From Caenorhabditis remanei (lineage: Eukaryota; Nematoda; Chromadorea; Rhabditida; Rhabditidae), in the NCBI RefSeq assembly GCF_010183535.1, contig NC_071331.1, forward strand, positions 25,234,001 to 25,298,000: DNA of 64,000 nucleotides, written 5' to 3'. The notes beneath the pieces are model-generated. The model was not told the DNA's origin. It saw nothing but the letters and a program-made list of their open reading frames with translations, and did no database searches. Each line of letters opens with the position of its first letter. Position 1 is the first letter of the stretch. Made by a program: the position numbers and the translations under genes. Below, one piece after another: positions 12,361 to 23,767 of this stretch.

Positions 12361-13154
12361 TTTCCTATCGAAAATCTCCGAATTCAAGAATTTCAAAACT
12401 GATTTTATTTCGATGCCAACGACTCTTTAATATGATAAACTTTGTCTGAAAATCTGAAAAAAAAACTGTAAAATCTGAAAATATTCTGTAAATATCTTTT
12501 GAAATCTGAAAAAATAAACGATTTTTGTGTCTGTCTGTGTGTCTGACAATGTCCAGATGTCCGTTATCTGACATCATTCAAAAACTTTCCAAAACCTTTC
12601 TCGTTTTCAACCAAATATCTCCATATCATTACTCACGCTGACATTCCCCCGCATCAACAAATTTCAGTGAAGAGAAGGGGAAAATAATAGTATTTTGTGA
12701 AGCAGAACGAGAAAAATTGTACATTATAATTAGAGCGGAGGGAATAAACAAGGAAGGGAAATGATAATAATAGGGATTACAGAATGTCAGAACATTCGGC
12801 TTTCTTTCGGGGTTTTCGAGGGAGGATTCGAGGTTTTGAAGGTGGGCGGACATCTGGACATCCGGACACACTTGCCGACACACAGACGATTTGTTCCAAA
12901 TGTTCTGAAAAGTTGACGTCACAAGATGTACCTGAAGAAACTATAAAAGTGGGTTGAAAATTGTATCTGAAATCTTTAAAAGTCAGAAGAAAAAGTGTCA
13001 GGTGAAACGAGCTCGCGTATTCTGAAATGGCTCATCAAGGGACATATAAAGTTATATTCTGGGGAATAAAAAGGATAAAACAATACAACTTTCGGTGGTG
13101 GTTTTCCAATTATAATTATAAAACATATCGATATTCAATTATTAAAAGAGACAA

Positions 13155-16100
13155 TCAGTGATATCTCTTGCGTCGATGCAAATGAGCAGTCGAAGTGGAT
13201 GGAGCATTTGGGTCGTAGTCGTCATCATCTTCCGAATCGTACGGATCATCGAAGGCATTCGACGTCGACGGGACATCTGGAGCCGGTGGAACATCTCTCG
13301 ACACGTGGAATCCATCGAAGAGAGCTGCGAGGGTGTCGAGTGAGTATCGCTGGTAAACGGTGACATGACGGAATCTCATTCTGGAATTATGAGATTAAAA
13401 AGGACTGAAGTCATATTTTTAATTTCAGATTATGATATTTCAGCAAATTTCATCATTGGAGCATATACTGAAAATAAATCTAAAGTCCCGTTTTTCCCGG
13501 CTCAAAACGAGCCTTCGCGGAAGAGTTTTCTCACTTTTTTCTCTGTTTTTTTTTCAATTTATATCGTAAAAAAAAGAAGAAAAAACACGAGTTTTTGTTG
13601 AAAAATCGAGAAAACGAGGAATTGACAAATTATTTTGGACTACACGTTGGAAAAAAATAGTGTGGAAAAACTCTTCCACGAAGGCTCGTTTTGAGTCAGG
13701 AAAACGGGAATTTAGAAAATTTAGAGCGATTTTTAGCATATGGTACACACATTCTAAAAACGAGTTTTCTAACCCCCAAACCCCCCCCCCCCCCAAAACA
13801 CCTAAAAACTCCCCATGGCCTAACTTTTCCATTTGGTGGCCTAGAAAATCGGATTTTCGGAAAACTAGTCCCTCGGCTGGTTTTTATCGGTTTTAATGAT
13901 TTTTGGCTCTAAAAACGTCTTTTTTTGCAGAAAAAACCACATTTTCCGATGAAAAAAGACGTTATTAGAGCCAAAAACCATGAAAACCGTTAAAAACCAG
14001 CCGGGGGACTAGTTTTCCGAAACAAGAATTTGGAATCAAGAATCCAGATGTCAGTTTTTGAATTCGGACTTCAAAAAGCGCTTACTTCGCACAACATCCG
14101 AAACAGAATACCAGTGGCACGACGGTCGTTCCAGTTCCATCATTCTCAATATATTTTGCTGGTTTTCCTTTTTTTGGAGGAAAGTGCTCCTTGATAAGAA
14201 CGACGGGAACATTGTTGAAGAGTACTTGACGGCATTCTTGACATCGTTCGACTGAAGCCATGTTGACGTCACTATTTTTAGCATCTTTTGGAGTGAAGAT
14301 TTTGGGTTTTTTCGAGAAGTAATCGATTTCGAATTGACAATTGGCGAGAGATCTGGAAATAAAGAATGTTCTTCATATTTAACAAAAATTGCAAAAATAA
14401 CTGTTTTTGATCGGAAATTGCTTAAAATCTACAAAAATTCAGCTTTTTTTTAGAAGAAACAGGAAAAATATGAATCTTGGTGAGGAAAAACTGAAAAAAT
14501 AACTAAAAAACGACGGTTTGCGAGTGATTTCGATTGAAAAATTGAGCAAAAATCACTAAAAATCAACTTTTTGCAGTCCAAAAACAGTTTTTGATTAGTG
14601 ATTCCAGAAAAAAAAAGACGAACATCGCAAAACTAGTTTTGAAAACTTCCAAAAAATGGCGATTTTTAACAGAAAATCGTCAAAAATTGCACATTTCTGT
14701 TGTAAAATAAGTTTTTTGAGTATTTTTAGAAGAAAAAAAAACTAAAAAACTGCGAAAAATTTTAATTTTTGAAGTTTTTGAGGTAAAAAAATTTGGGGAG
14801 GGTGGTAAAAATACTCAAAAAACCGATTTTAAGACAGAAATGTGCAATTTTTGACAATTTTCTGTTGAAAATCGCCATATTTTTGGTATTTTTAATCAAA
14901 ACCTAGTTTTACCAATGTTCGTCTTTTTTTCTAGTTAAAAACTGTTTTTGGACTGCAAAAAGTTGATTTTTAGTGATTTTTGTTCAATTTTTTAAACCAA
15001 AATCACTCTAAAACCGTCGATTTTTCAGTAATTTTGTGAGTTTTTCCGCTCCAAGATTCATATTTTTCCTGTCTCCTCAAAATAGCAGAATTTTTGAAGA
15101 TTTTAAGCTATTTCCGATCAAAAACTGCTATTTTTCTGGGATTTTTGTCAAAAAAACACCATGGAATCTGACCATGTAGGCCTGAACACGTCTGATGTTC
15201 TTTCTTAATTCTAAAATCAGATCTTTCCATTACTAACCGCATCAGAATGGATTTCACTAGTTGCTTCATCTTCTCATCCATTTCAGCTCTCTGCATCACC
15301 ATATTCCACGCGATAACCTCAATTGGCATGAGCGACGGGTACTTGTTAGCCAAATAATAATCATGACAGGCGGCAGCGACAGCCAATTGAATGTAAGTGG
15401 GCGTGGCCAAATTCCAGGAGAGATTCGTGGTGAAACCATTCGACTGTACCCAATGGTAGGTTCCAATTCCAACATAAACGAGGTCTCCTGGCTTCTGGAT
15501 GAATTTCTGAAGTGGAATTCCGGCGGCAATGATTTCCGCTTCGCATCCCCAGAATCCCTCGATTAGCATCTTCTGCGATTTCATCCTTTTCGCAACAATC
15601 TTCTGAACTTGGGCGGCATACTCCATTGGGATACCGTACCAAATACAGTCTCCTGGTCCAATGTTATAGTTCAGAGATGCCAGACAGTTGTTCTCGAGAT
15701 GGCCTATGGTACGTGCTCCTGGGAGTTTCAAGTACATTTGTGGCTTGTTGAGGCCAGCTATCATCTCTCCAGCGTAATTCAGTAGTGTTCCGCACCCATC
15801 TGGACGGAAGGCGTCGGGGAAGCGAGTCACATTCTGGAAATTTGGAATATTCAATATTGAAAATGAAAGTATTATTAGCACGACACGCTTCTTACAACCA
15901 TGCTCTACTGAAACTCGAGGAAATTGTGTGCGAAATTGAGAGACTCAGAGAAAAAGAGACATTTTTCAAGGGCATTTCGGTGGAGCGCAGTTGTAAAAAC
16001 TGCGCTGAGCTAATATTCAAAATTCGAATATCTCGGCACAGCCCTTCTTACAACTGCGCCCCACCGCAAACGAGAGTGTATCGACGGAAGCGTTTTTTCT

Positions 16101-19100
16101 CGCGCCGACACAGATTTTTACATATTCTCGCGTTTTTCATAGCATTTTTTTTGTAAATTGTTATGGAAAAATGGGAAAATAGGTCAAAACAAAATCTGCG
16201 TCTCTCACCGATACTCTCTCGTTCACAGTGGAGCGCAGTTGTAATAAAAATGCATTGTTAATAGTATTACTAACCGCCGCTTGTCTTGGCCAAGTCTTCG
16301 CATCGGTCAAATCCATATTTGTACCAAATGCGCTCATTGTTGCATCCTTAGCGATTCCAGTGATCCCATCCAACGGCATACTTGAGTCTTTCATCTTGTT
16401 TGCCAATTCTTCAGTGATTTTGTCGACGTCCTCCGGATTGGTCTCGATTTGTGAGATGGCTGTAAAAGAGAATAAATTGAGAACACATGTCTTACAACTG
16501 CGCTCCACCGCAAACGAAAGAGAATCCGCGAGAGACGCAGAGTCCGACAGTTTTTAACCCCTATTCTCTGCGTCTCTCGCCAACACTCCCTCGTTTGCGG
16601 TGGGGCGCAGTTGTAAAACGGGTATCCTCACCTTCTCTCACCAACTCCTGAATCTTCTCATAGTATCCACTGAAATCACCGAGTTTCTTCGTGTGATGAG
16701 CTTCGTAGCAAGCCCAGCCGCAAGGCATCGCCCCCTTCTTTCCTTTCCATGGGATACACCAGTAGTTGGTGGTCGCCTTCTGAGGAATCTGTCGCAGACA
16801 TATCAAATCATAATCATGCTTAACTTTAGCGAGCGTTTCGATCAAGAAATCATCCGGATTCAGTCCAATTACGTCGCCGAGTCCACGAACAACACTCATA
16901 CTTGTAGTGGAGAGCACCTCGAGAACTCTGGGCATTTGCTCCAAACTGTCCACTTGGTAAATTGGAACGGGGAGATATCCTGGAGCAGGAGCCGGCTCCT
17001 CCCCTCGGAACCTTTCAAAGAATTCCAATTCTTTTGAAACAACTATCTGATTGCAATCATCGAAAAAGTATTTGTTCTTCGTTTTATCAAACTTTTGGTA
17101 TACATGATTCTCATTTGTATTCCGACGACGTTTGGCGGCTTCGAGCACTTCATGACTGCTAGTTGTCATGGGATCCAACAGTGGTGCACCAGTGAAACTG
17201 ATCTTATCCGGGTAGTCGTGGGTCGAGGCAGAGACATCATCCAATTCGATGGGATCCGCGAGAACCATTTCATCTAGTCGCTCGCTGAGACCACGGAAGT
17301 CCCATGTCATTGGAGCCGTTTCTTCCAGTGGGACCATGTACGCATTGCAATTTGACTCCTGAAACAAAAATGTTATTTTAACCTTCCAAATCGTCTCTAC
17401 AGTGTGCGTCATAAAGATAGGACACCCTCTAATATTTGTCGTTCTGGAAAATCCTGAAAAGTTATCAAAAATCGGTTATTGCAGTTCGATTCAGCGACCC
17501 TAAAAAGCCTAGGAGACAACCGATCGTTTGAATTGAGCAACTTTGAACAGCTCTGTGCTCAAAAGTCACTTTTGAACCTGCGTCATAAAGATAGGACACC
17601 CCCAAAAATCAGTACTTTTCGACTCTTTTTCATAGAAAATGTGGAATTTTTTGATCTTAAATCGTTAAAAGTGCTCTAAATTCGACCAAGTTTTCTAGGA
17701 CTAATAAGAGCACTTTAAGCAATTTCCGATCAAAAAATTCCAAATTTTCTAGGAAAAAGAGTCGAAAAGTACTGATTTTTGGGGGTGTCCTATCTTTCTG
17801 ACGCGTTCTCAAAAGTGACTGCACAGAGCTGCTCAAAGTTGCTCTATCCAAACAATCAGATGTCTCCCAGGGTTTTTAGATCGCTGAAGGCAAATTTTAG
17901 GGGGGATCCTATCTTTATGCAGTGTATGCTCACCTTAACCTCATCCTCAATGTATTTCAAAACTCTTCTTGCTGCTTCCGCTACACCATTTCGTCGAGAA
18001 ACACACACAATCGATGACTTTGCAAACCATAGTCTCGAATCACGGTGCACATTGATCTTTCCGTATCGATTTCTTGGTTGTGCCCTGACCGGTTGAACAC
18101 GTGGAGCCCTCGGTTTCCTCGTAAATGATGCTGGGATTTTGGTAGGAATCCCTTCAAGTAGTTTGGATTTTCGCCTGGCCGGCACTTCTGAAGACGTCGA
18201 CGGTTCCTGATTTGATACCAGATGCTCCACTAGATCAATCGGATCTTCTGGTTGATTCACTTCTTCTGGTACCTCCACCATCTGCATATTTTCCGTGAAA
18301 GAATCTTCTGAAGGGTATATTTCTACATCCAGCCAACAATCTGAATCCGTTCCCTCCACCTCTGTCTTCATTCGTTTCGAATCGGAATCGACGGCGTCAG
18401 ATGTTCTTTTGCGCGTCGTTTCCGGAGGTGTGGGGAGTTCTGGCGCTGGGAAATCGAAGACAGAATACATGTATAAAGCAGGTGGAGCGGAATATGGGAG
18501 TGGGAAGGGAATCATATCTTGAACAGTGACGACCGTCGGTGGCTGTTGAGGATCTGTAAATGATTCAGATTATATGAGCATTTCTGTTGATTTGTGTGAG
18601 ATTCTGGAGATTTTTGGTATTAGCTGAGCATTTTTCTTACAACTGCGCTCCATCGCGAACGAGAGAGTATCGGCGAGAGACGCAGAGTTTTTTTCTGGCC
18701 CCGACACAGATTTTCACAGTTTTTGACCATTTCTCGCAGTTTTTTCATGCCAATTTACAAAAGTACTCTGAAAAAATGCGAAAATGGGTCAAAAACTGTG
18801 AAAGTCTGTGTCGGCGCGAGAAAAAAACTCTGCGTCTCTCGCGGATACTCTCTCGTTTGCGCTGAGGCGCAGTTGTAAGAGGGGGTGGGCTGCTGATAAG
18901 TTTTGCAACTGCGACATTTCGCAACTACGACGATTCACAACCATAAAACTAGCAATAGTTCGATCTAGTTTTGTCAAAAAATGGATCAGATAACTTTTTC
19001 TTCTATTTAATTGTTTTCAAATATGTTCGCATGCCCGTTGGTAGGCTCAACATTTTCAACTGCAAATACGGTGTAGTTGCGAAGTGTCCCAGTTGCGAAA

Positions 19101-19706
19101 TGTCGTAGTTGCGAAACGTCGCAGAACGGCGTGCCGACGATCGCCGGAATTAACAAATTCGGTTTTTGTGACTTGTGCTATGAACAAGTTTGAGCGTTAC
19201 AAAATGTTTGAAAAAGCTCCAGTTTTCCGGAAATTTATCCTAAAAATAGGGCCGCTAAACGAGAATAAACGAGAAAAAACAATAAAAGTAGCTTCAGCCC
19301 TAATTTTCGAATAAATTTCTTGATAAACTGGAACTTTTTCAAGCATTTTGTTGCGCTCACACTTGCATATAGTCACTAAAAGCTGAAATTTTCGATCGTT
19401 CGTTGCAAGCTCAACTAGCTTCTGTCGCCGATGTTGTTTTTCGAATCGGCGTCAACAATCGTTTTTTCCAGTGGAAAATATACTAAAAATGAATAAAAAT
19501 GATAAAACCGGCGCCAAAAGCAAATTTTTTGTTGAAATTGCCACCGAAAAACGCCGCGAAATGCTTCCAATTCCCATTTTTCGTGATTCTTCGATTTTCG
19601 CCTTACCTGGAGATGCCTCCTGTGCATCACACACGTCATAACTCGTGCTGACTGTCAGGTTGAGTCCGACGTTTTTCACTGGAGTCCATGTCGTGAGAGA
19701 GCCCAT
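13155..19706 (-). CDS. JmjC histone demethylase, KDM6 (UTX/JMJD3)-like
   Basis: Seven exons: 19706-19607, 18553-17934, 17358-16632, 16459-16275, 15833-15238, 14352-14086 and 13380-13155, giving about 906 residues with all phases closing. Residues 1-240 are low-complexity and probably nuclear-targeting (RKRTSD, RRKSKL). The JmjC core (about 440-740) carries the Fe(II) ligands H589-x-E591 (in IGHLENN) and H671 (in GIGTYHWVQ), plus NIGPGDC and LSWN, all KDM6 hallmarks. A C-terminal zinc fold follows: CQEC (780/783) and CFGCC (826/829), then a VYQRYSLDTLAALFDGF helix like that after the UTX GATA-like domain. The expected reaction is Fe(II)/2-oxoglutarate demethylation of H3K27me2/3. There are no TPRs, so it resembles the short JMJD3-type worm paralogues. 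Those known to me in C. elegans are X-linked, so the location may be lineage-specific. Confidence 0.88.
13455..13745. repeat. Palindromic repeat downstream of exon 7
   Basis: Arms AAAACGAGCCTTCGCGGAAG (about 13504) and its near complement (about 13675-13700) extend outward to a matched GCATATACTG / TTAGCATATGG pair. The element lies in the last intron of the JmjC gene. Confidence 0.6.
13781..13794. repeat. C14 homopolymer (G14 on minus strand)
   Basis: Fourteen consecutive C on the plus strand, preceded by another C5. The G14 lies on the transcribed-gene sense strand, in the last intron of the JmjC gene. Confidence 0.95.
13856..14022. repeat. Palindromic element
   Basis: CGGAAAACTAGTCCCTCGGC and, 120 bp on, its complement beginning GCCGGGGGACTAG give arms of about 75 bp around a TTTTTTTGCAGAAAAAAC loop. 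Intronic. Confidence 0.7.
14405..15127. repeat. 720-bp imperfect palindrome
   Basis: TTGATCGGAAATTGCTTAAA near 14407 is mirrored by TTTAAGCTATTTCCGATCAA ending near 15122. Intervening blocks also match in inverse order (CTGTTTTTGGACTGCAAAAA / TTTTTGCAGTCCAAAAACAG, and ACAGAAATGTGCAATTTTTG with its mirror). The centre is about 14765. It fills most of intron 5 of the JmjC gene. Confidence 0.75.
15890..16040. repeat. Dispersed repeat, copy B
   Basis: CTTACAACCATGCTCTACTG through GAGAGACTCAGAGAAAAAGA to AATTCGAATATCTCG is closely related to 11755-11905. It is in intron 4 of the JmjC gene, next to a CTTACAACTGCGC palindrome. Confidence 0.65.
16043..16240. mobile_element. CTTACAACTGCGC palindromic MITE, copy 1
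   Basis: Arms begin TTACAACTGCGCCCCACCGC and end with the complement GTGGAGCGCAGTTGTAA. The interior has the GACGCAGA / TCTGCGTCTC motif shared with copies at 16490-16617 and 18637-18880. Confidence 0.7.
16490..16617. mobile_element. CTTACAACTGCGC palindromic MITE, copy 2
   Basis: A compact palindrome, CTTACAACTGCGCTCCACCG to CGGTGGGGCGCAGTTGTAA, with almost no loop. It fills intron 3 of the JmjC gene. Confidence 0.72.
17395..17932. mobile_element. Palindromic element in JmjC intron 2
   Basis: CATAAAGATAGGACACCC occurs twice on the left arm (about 17409 and 17583). The complement GGTGTCCTATCTTT is near 17785 and GGGATCCTATCTTTATGC near 17905. The inner arms match over ATCAGTACTTTTCGACTC. 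The element occupies essentially the whole intron. Confidence 0.68.
18637..18880. mobile_element. CTTACAACTGCGC palindromic MITE, copy 3
   Basis: CTTACAACTGCGCTCCATCG and the complement ending GGCGCAGTTGTAAG enclose matched GAGAGACGCAGAGTTTTTTT and GTCAAAAACTGTGAAA blocks. It is in intron 1 of the JmjC gene. Confidence 0.75.
18895..19400. repeat. Two adjacent inverted repeats
   Basis: TTTCGCAACTACGAC at about 18916 is mirrored by GTCGTAGTTGCGAAA at about 19098. Next, GTGACTTGTGCTATGAAC to GAAAAAGCTCCAGTTTTCC at 19170-19225 is mirrored by AACTGGAACTTTTTCAAGC through TTGCGCTCACACTTGCA at 19325-19372. Confidence 0.55.
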
Positions 19707-19911
19707 TTTTACCTGAAAATTATAGAAATTTGGGGGGTTTTTGGGAATCAGAAGAGGATAATAACACGAGAGAAGTAACGGAAATACGAGGAGAAGGGCG
19801 AAGGCGTCACGGTATTTTTCAGCGGCACACTGTCTCCCATACTGCGAAAAAGAACTGCAAGAAACGTGAAGCCGATTTTTTCACGTTTTAATTCAATTTT
19901 TTAATTTTTTG

Positions 19912-20388
19912 CACTGAGAATGCAGTATTTTCAGGTTTTTGGATGCCGCAGTGGATGAAAAAAGGTCCCATTTATCAAAAAAGGTCCCATTTATCAAAAA
20001 AGGTCCCATTTATCAGAATAGTGTAAAATTGAATTCTCTATCGAATTGGCCAAAAAACGTGATTTTTTTTTCAAAAATTGACATTTTTGATACAGAAAAA
20101 CCTTTTTTTCAGAAAAATGAGTATAACTTTTTTGGCAGAAAACTTTTTCAAACGAAAATTGCACATAATGTACTTGAGAATGCTCTGAAACTGTTCAAAT
20201 TTTTAGAAAAATATATATAATTTCTGAAATTGCTGAAAATCACATTTTTTCTAAAAATCTGTTTTTCTGTATCAAACAAAGTCAATTTCTTAGCAAAATT
20301 CACAATTTTCTACAATTCTGATGGATGGGACCCTTTTTTTCATAAATTGCGACGTCTGAAAACCTGAAAATACTGCATTTTTAGTGCA
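19912..20388. repeat. Palindrome with internal 19-bp tandem repeat
   Basis: AATGCAGTATTTTCAGGTTT near 19919 is mirrored by AAAACCTGAAAATACTGCAT near 20355. Inside the left arm a 19-mer containing GGTCCCATTTATC is repeated three times (about 19965-20016). Its single mirror GGGACCCTTTTTTT is near 20326. Confidence 0.7.
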
Positions 20389-22012
20389 AAAAATAAGAGA
20401 ATTGAATGAAAACGGTACCGCGCACTCTCTCGCCAATTTTTCAGGAAAATAATTTTTGGTGGAGGAGAAAAATGAAAACAAGCACTCATTCACGAGAAAA
20501 AAAGAACAAAAAATATTTAGTTTGCTTGATGAGAGATTGAAAAACGAGAAACTGAAATAATTTCTGAAAATGTGTGGAAAAATACAACGAGACTTCGAAA
20601 TAACGGCGGTGCGCTATGTTTAGCGAGAGCGATTTTGAACGATGAAGCAAGATTATTTCAATAAAAAAGTACACAATATATTGAAAATGTTGATGAGACA
20701 ATCAATTCAAAGTCTCTGAAATCCTCTTTTGGTCAAAATCATGGCGGGAACTGGCAGAAACCGCGAAACATGTTTCATTTTCGATCAACTTTTAGTCGTT
20801 CTTGATAACATTGGAATGTGATTAAAATCTCGAAAAGATATCAGAGTTCGAAGCAGGATTGCAGCCGAGAATAATTTGACCCGAAAAACGAAAAAAAATT
20901 TCGTTCGTTCACAAAAATCTGAAAAAAAAACCGAACAAATTTCGTCGAAAAAACACCGAAAACCGAAAATTTTCAAAAATAAGTGATGTCAAACGAGTAA
21001 AATGACTGAAATCGATCGTCTGAGCGAAAATTTGCACTTTTGTGACATTTTTTACTATTTTTCGGTTGAAAATTCCTTCTTTTTTTCCAAAAACGAAAAC
21101 TATTTTCGGCAGACGAAAAAAAAGTAAACATTGTTTTCCGCTTTGCTAAAAACGAAAACAAAGCATACGTGGCGGCGAGAGAGCGTATGAATGAAGGAGG
21201 TGTTGGGCCTATTGGAGCGCGTTTGCTCAAAATTTTTGATCAAAATGAAATGAGAATATCAGCGAGAAAAGCTATAAAATAAGAAAGAGGCGGACAAATT
21301 TCGGAGAAAACAAAACAAATGAAGCAAAAATTGCACCAAAATTGTTTTTTTTTTTGAGTATGCGACAACGGATTAGCTTAAAAATGTTAGCTTGAAGACA
21401 AATAAACGAAAAACCGGAAAAACCGGAAAAAATTGAAAAAAAAATGAAAAAAAAATCGCGAAATGAAACTGAAATGAGTTGATGAGTGATTGGTGTGGCG
21501 GGCTCGCCGAGAAGATCAAAATTAAAAAAAAAATTTCGTAAATATTTTTAGATCGACTTTTTGGTGGGTCAAATGTGAAATTTAAAGAAAAATTAGAAAA
21601 ATTGAAGACTAAAAAGCGCGCGTTGCCTCATTCGAGTGAAAAAAAACCTCGTGTTTCTTTTCCCTCTCTCGCATGCGCACACTCTCTCGCCGCAACTACA
21701 GTAAAATGGAATGAGAGTTTTCTGAGCCCATTTTTCACTGTCTTTCAAAATTTTTTGGTCGAGAAAAGAAGAAAAATGGTTGTTTCTAATGGTTTTTCTT
21801 CAAATTTTCAGACAAAAACATGCAATTTTTGGGTTAAAAGAGTGAAAACAAGGAAAAAGATTAAGGCAATGGCACATGCTCAGGAGTTGAGCAAAAGTCT
21901 TGAAATTTCAGGTGTGTACATATCAGTTCTTGTACTTGAATTTTGTAGTTGATCGTTTTTTGATGTGAAGCTTCCCTGGACTGATGTACTATCATGAGCA
22001 TGCTTTAGTTTC

Positions 22013-22502
22013 GGTGGTACTCGCTTTTGGAACTCGGGGAAATAGAACTGTTACAAAATAGAACTGTGAGAAAATGGAACTGTCTAATATAGAACTGCTA
22101 CAATTTGGAACTCGGTAAAATAGAACTCGATGAAATGGAACTGGATAAAATGGAACTGCTACAAAATGGAACTCTTGTTCGAATGGAGCGCGTTTGCATT
22201 CATGACTTTTTAGAAGAATTAGAGCCAATTTTTGTGGGGAAAAGTCAACTTTTAAGGTTTAAAAACACTTACATCATGAAGAGATTGTCTTCGTCTATTT
22301 AATAGTCAACAAAAAACTGAATAAAACTATATTAGATAAGCCCAATAAGCATTTTCAAAACCAGTGGTAGAGTTCCATTTTGTAGCAGTTCCATTTTGTT
22401 CAGTTCCATTTTACCGACTTCCAAATTGTAGCAGTTCTATATTAGACCGTTCCATTTTGTAACAGTTCTATTTCACCGAGTTCCAAAAGCGAGTACCACC
22501 TT
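22013..22502. mobile_element. Palindrome built of GGAACT-type short repeats
   Basis: Left arm: GGTGGTACTCGCTTTTGGAA, then about ten irregular units of the form AAATGGAACTG or AAATAGAACTG. Right arm: the same in complement (TTCCATTTTGTAGCAG and so on), ending CCAAAAGCGAGTACCACC. It is a foldback element with degenerate short tandem units. Confidence 0.75.
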
Positions 22503-23106
22503 AGTTTCAGTGAGCTACAGTAAGCCAGGGAGGAGTTCTACAGAAAAGTGACCAACTAAGGAAATGATACTCTAGGTTGGAATATTTTACTCACAAAATT
22601 TCATGTTTGCCGGTTTTTTTTTGATTTTTGAGTTTTTTGTAGCTCATTGAAGTGAGAAACGACTAATTTGGCAAAGATGACGGGCCCATATCCATTCAGA
22701 GTGAAGTTGTAGAAAAAAGTTGTCAACTGCAAAAATGGAAAGCAAGAGGTGTTCTATAATTTTAAATAAAGTTTTCAAAAATCGGTTGGGGTGATGCTCT
22801 GTGACAAACTCTCAAAGTTATGGTCCGACTTTTTTGAATGTCCATGTTCTAATTTGCGGATCTGAATCTATGTGGACAACCGGAAACAAGTTAAAAGCAG
22901 CAAACATGGATTTCTTGAAATGAATATTCTCATTCGAAGCACGAGTCAGGTGCGCCAGATGAAATAGTTTCTACAGGGAATGTGAAACAATAGAAAAAAC
23001 TAATTTCATTATTTGAACAGTTAATTAGTATGATAAAACAAAAAACAACAAGGAAAAGTTCAATCAAAGACAACAAAATACAGTAATCCACCTCATCCAT
23101 AGCTGC

Positions 23107-23490
23107 TTATCGAATAGAAATTGTTTCGAGTCGTGTTGTCAAACCATGCAAATTCTTCTCCAATTTCTTCGACTCCATATCTTCATTCTTGACCTTCTTC
23201 AGTGGCGATTCATCGGAGAGTATCTTTTTCTGCTTTCTGATCCGAATCTTGATGGGATCCTCCAATGGTTTCTCCCAGCTTCTTTTTCTCGACAATTCCA
23301 ACTTCTCCTGTTTCCTAACGTGCTCCATGAGCAGGTTTACAAAATTAATTTGTAGGAGATGGTGAGCCAGTTTTGGCTCTCTCTTCTTTTTCTTATCCAC
23401 ATCTTCCATCTTTTCCAACTTTTCCAATTTCTTGATTGCCATGTCGAGAACACTCGAGGCATCAAATGGCTTGAAAGCGTTCGGCGACAT
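23107..23490 (-). CDS. Small basic protein, tandem paralogue A
   Basis: Intronless open frame of 127 residues starting at ATG 23490. It begins MSPNAFKPFDASSVLDMAI, then a lysine-rich charged stretch (EKLEKLEKMEDVDKKKKRE), a helical HHLLQINFVNLLMEHV segment and RKRSWEKPLEDPIKIRIRK. It shares architecture with the neighbour at 23768-24070: PF-(N/D)-x-S-x-(L/V)-L start, HxLxxxFxN/xL helix, and (S/L)RKR-(R/S)WxxxxED. No family recognised. The basic patches suggest a nuclear protein; that is inference. The paralogy and absence of stops support a real gene. Confidence 0.6.
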   Translation of the reverse strand: MSPNAFKPFDASSVLDMAIKKLEKLEKMEDVDKKKKREPKLAHHLLQINFVNLLMEHVRKQEKLELSRKRSWEKPLEDPIKIRIRKQKKILSDESPLKKVKNEDMESKKLEKNLHGLTTRLETISIR

Positions 23491-23767
23491 TTTTGATAGA
23501 TATACTGTAATAATGAAAAAAAACTAGTAGAAAGCGATGGTTATATTGAGGGAGAATAAGGGAGAGAAAGAGAAAAGAGAACAGAAAGAATGAGAAACCG
23601 TAAGACTGAGATGATTACTATGCGAGAAGTGACACTTTTATGGGGGACACACGTCTTCACATTGTCAGTTTCGCATAGCTCAAAAACACAGGTGATCTCA
23701 TAAATCATTTCGTTATGTCAGTCTTTACGTGTGAAAAGTATAAATGTTCCAAGTTAAAACATATTTA

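Larger units (their letters stand above)
10238..13154. other. Intergenic, palindromes, no convincing gene
   Basis: No exon with sustained coding character was found between the pseudokinase start and the end of the JmjC gene. The stretch holds a TA-flanked palindromic MITE (11342-11562), a fragment of a dispersed repeat (about 11755-11905), and an inverted pair around 12180-12360 (TTGAGTCCCAGGCTA and its complement). It also has a small inverted repeat around 10635-10735 (TTCGGTATGA). A minus-strand open frame at 12629-12922 looks low-complexity and was not accepted. Confidence 0.6.
19707..23106. other. Intergenic, repeats, no gene found
   Basis: This is the 5' flank of the JmjC gene (a TTTTCAG site sits eight bases before its ATG, at about 19714, and could accept SL1), followed by AT-rich sequence with two palindromes (19912-20388 and 22013-22502). 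Open frames here, such as 21575-21952 plus, are lysine-rich low-complexity sequence with no domain and were not called. Confidence 0.6.

Noticed and set aside
12629..12922. 97-residue minus-strand open frame
   Set aside because: Composition shifts midway, no conserved motif, and it cannot be joined to the pseudokinase or JmjC gene.
19965..20016. Possible CRISPR-like repeat array
   Set aside because: The units are directly adjacent with no spacers, and the genome is a nematode's.
21575..21952. 125-residue plus-strand open frame
   Set aside because: Low-complexity Lys/Ser/Phe composition, no domain and no splice context.
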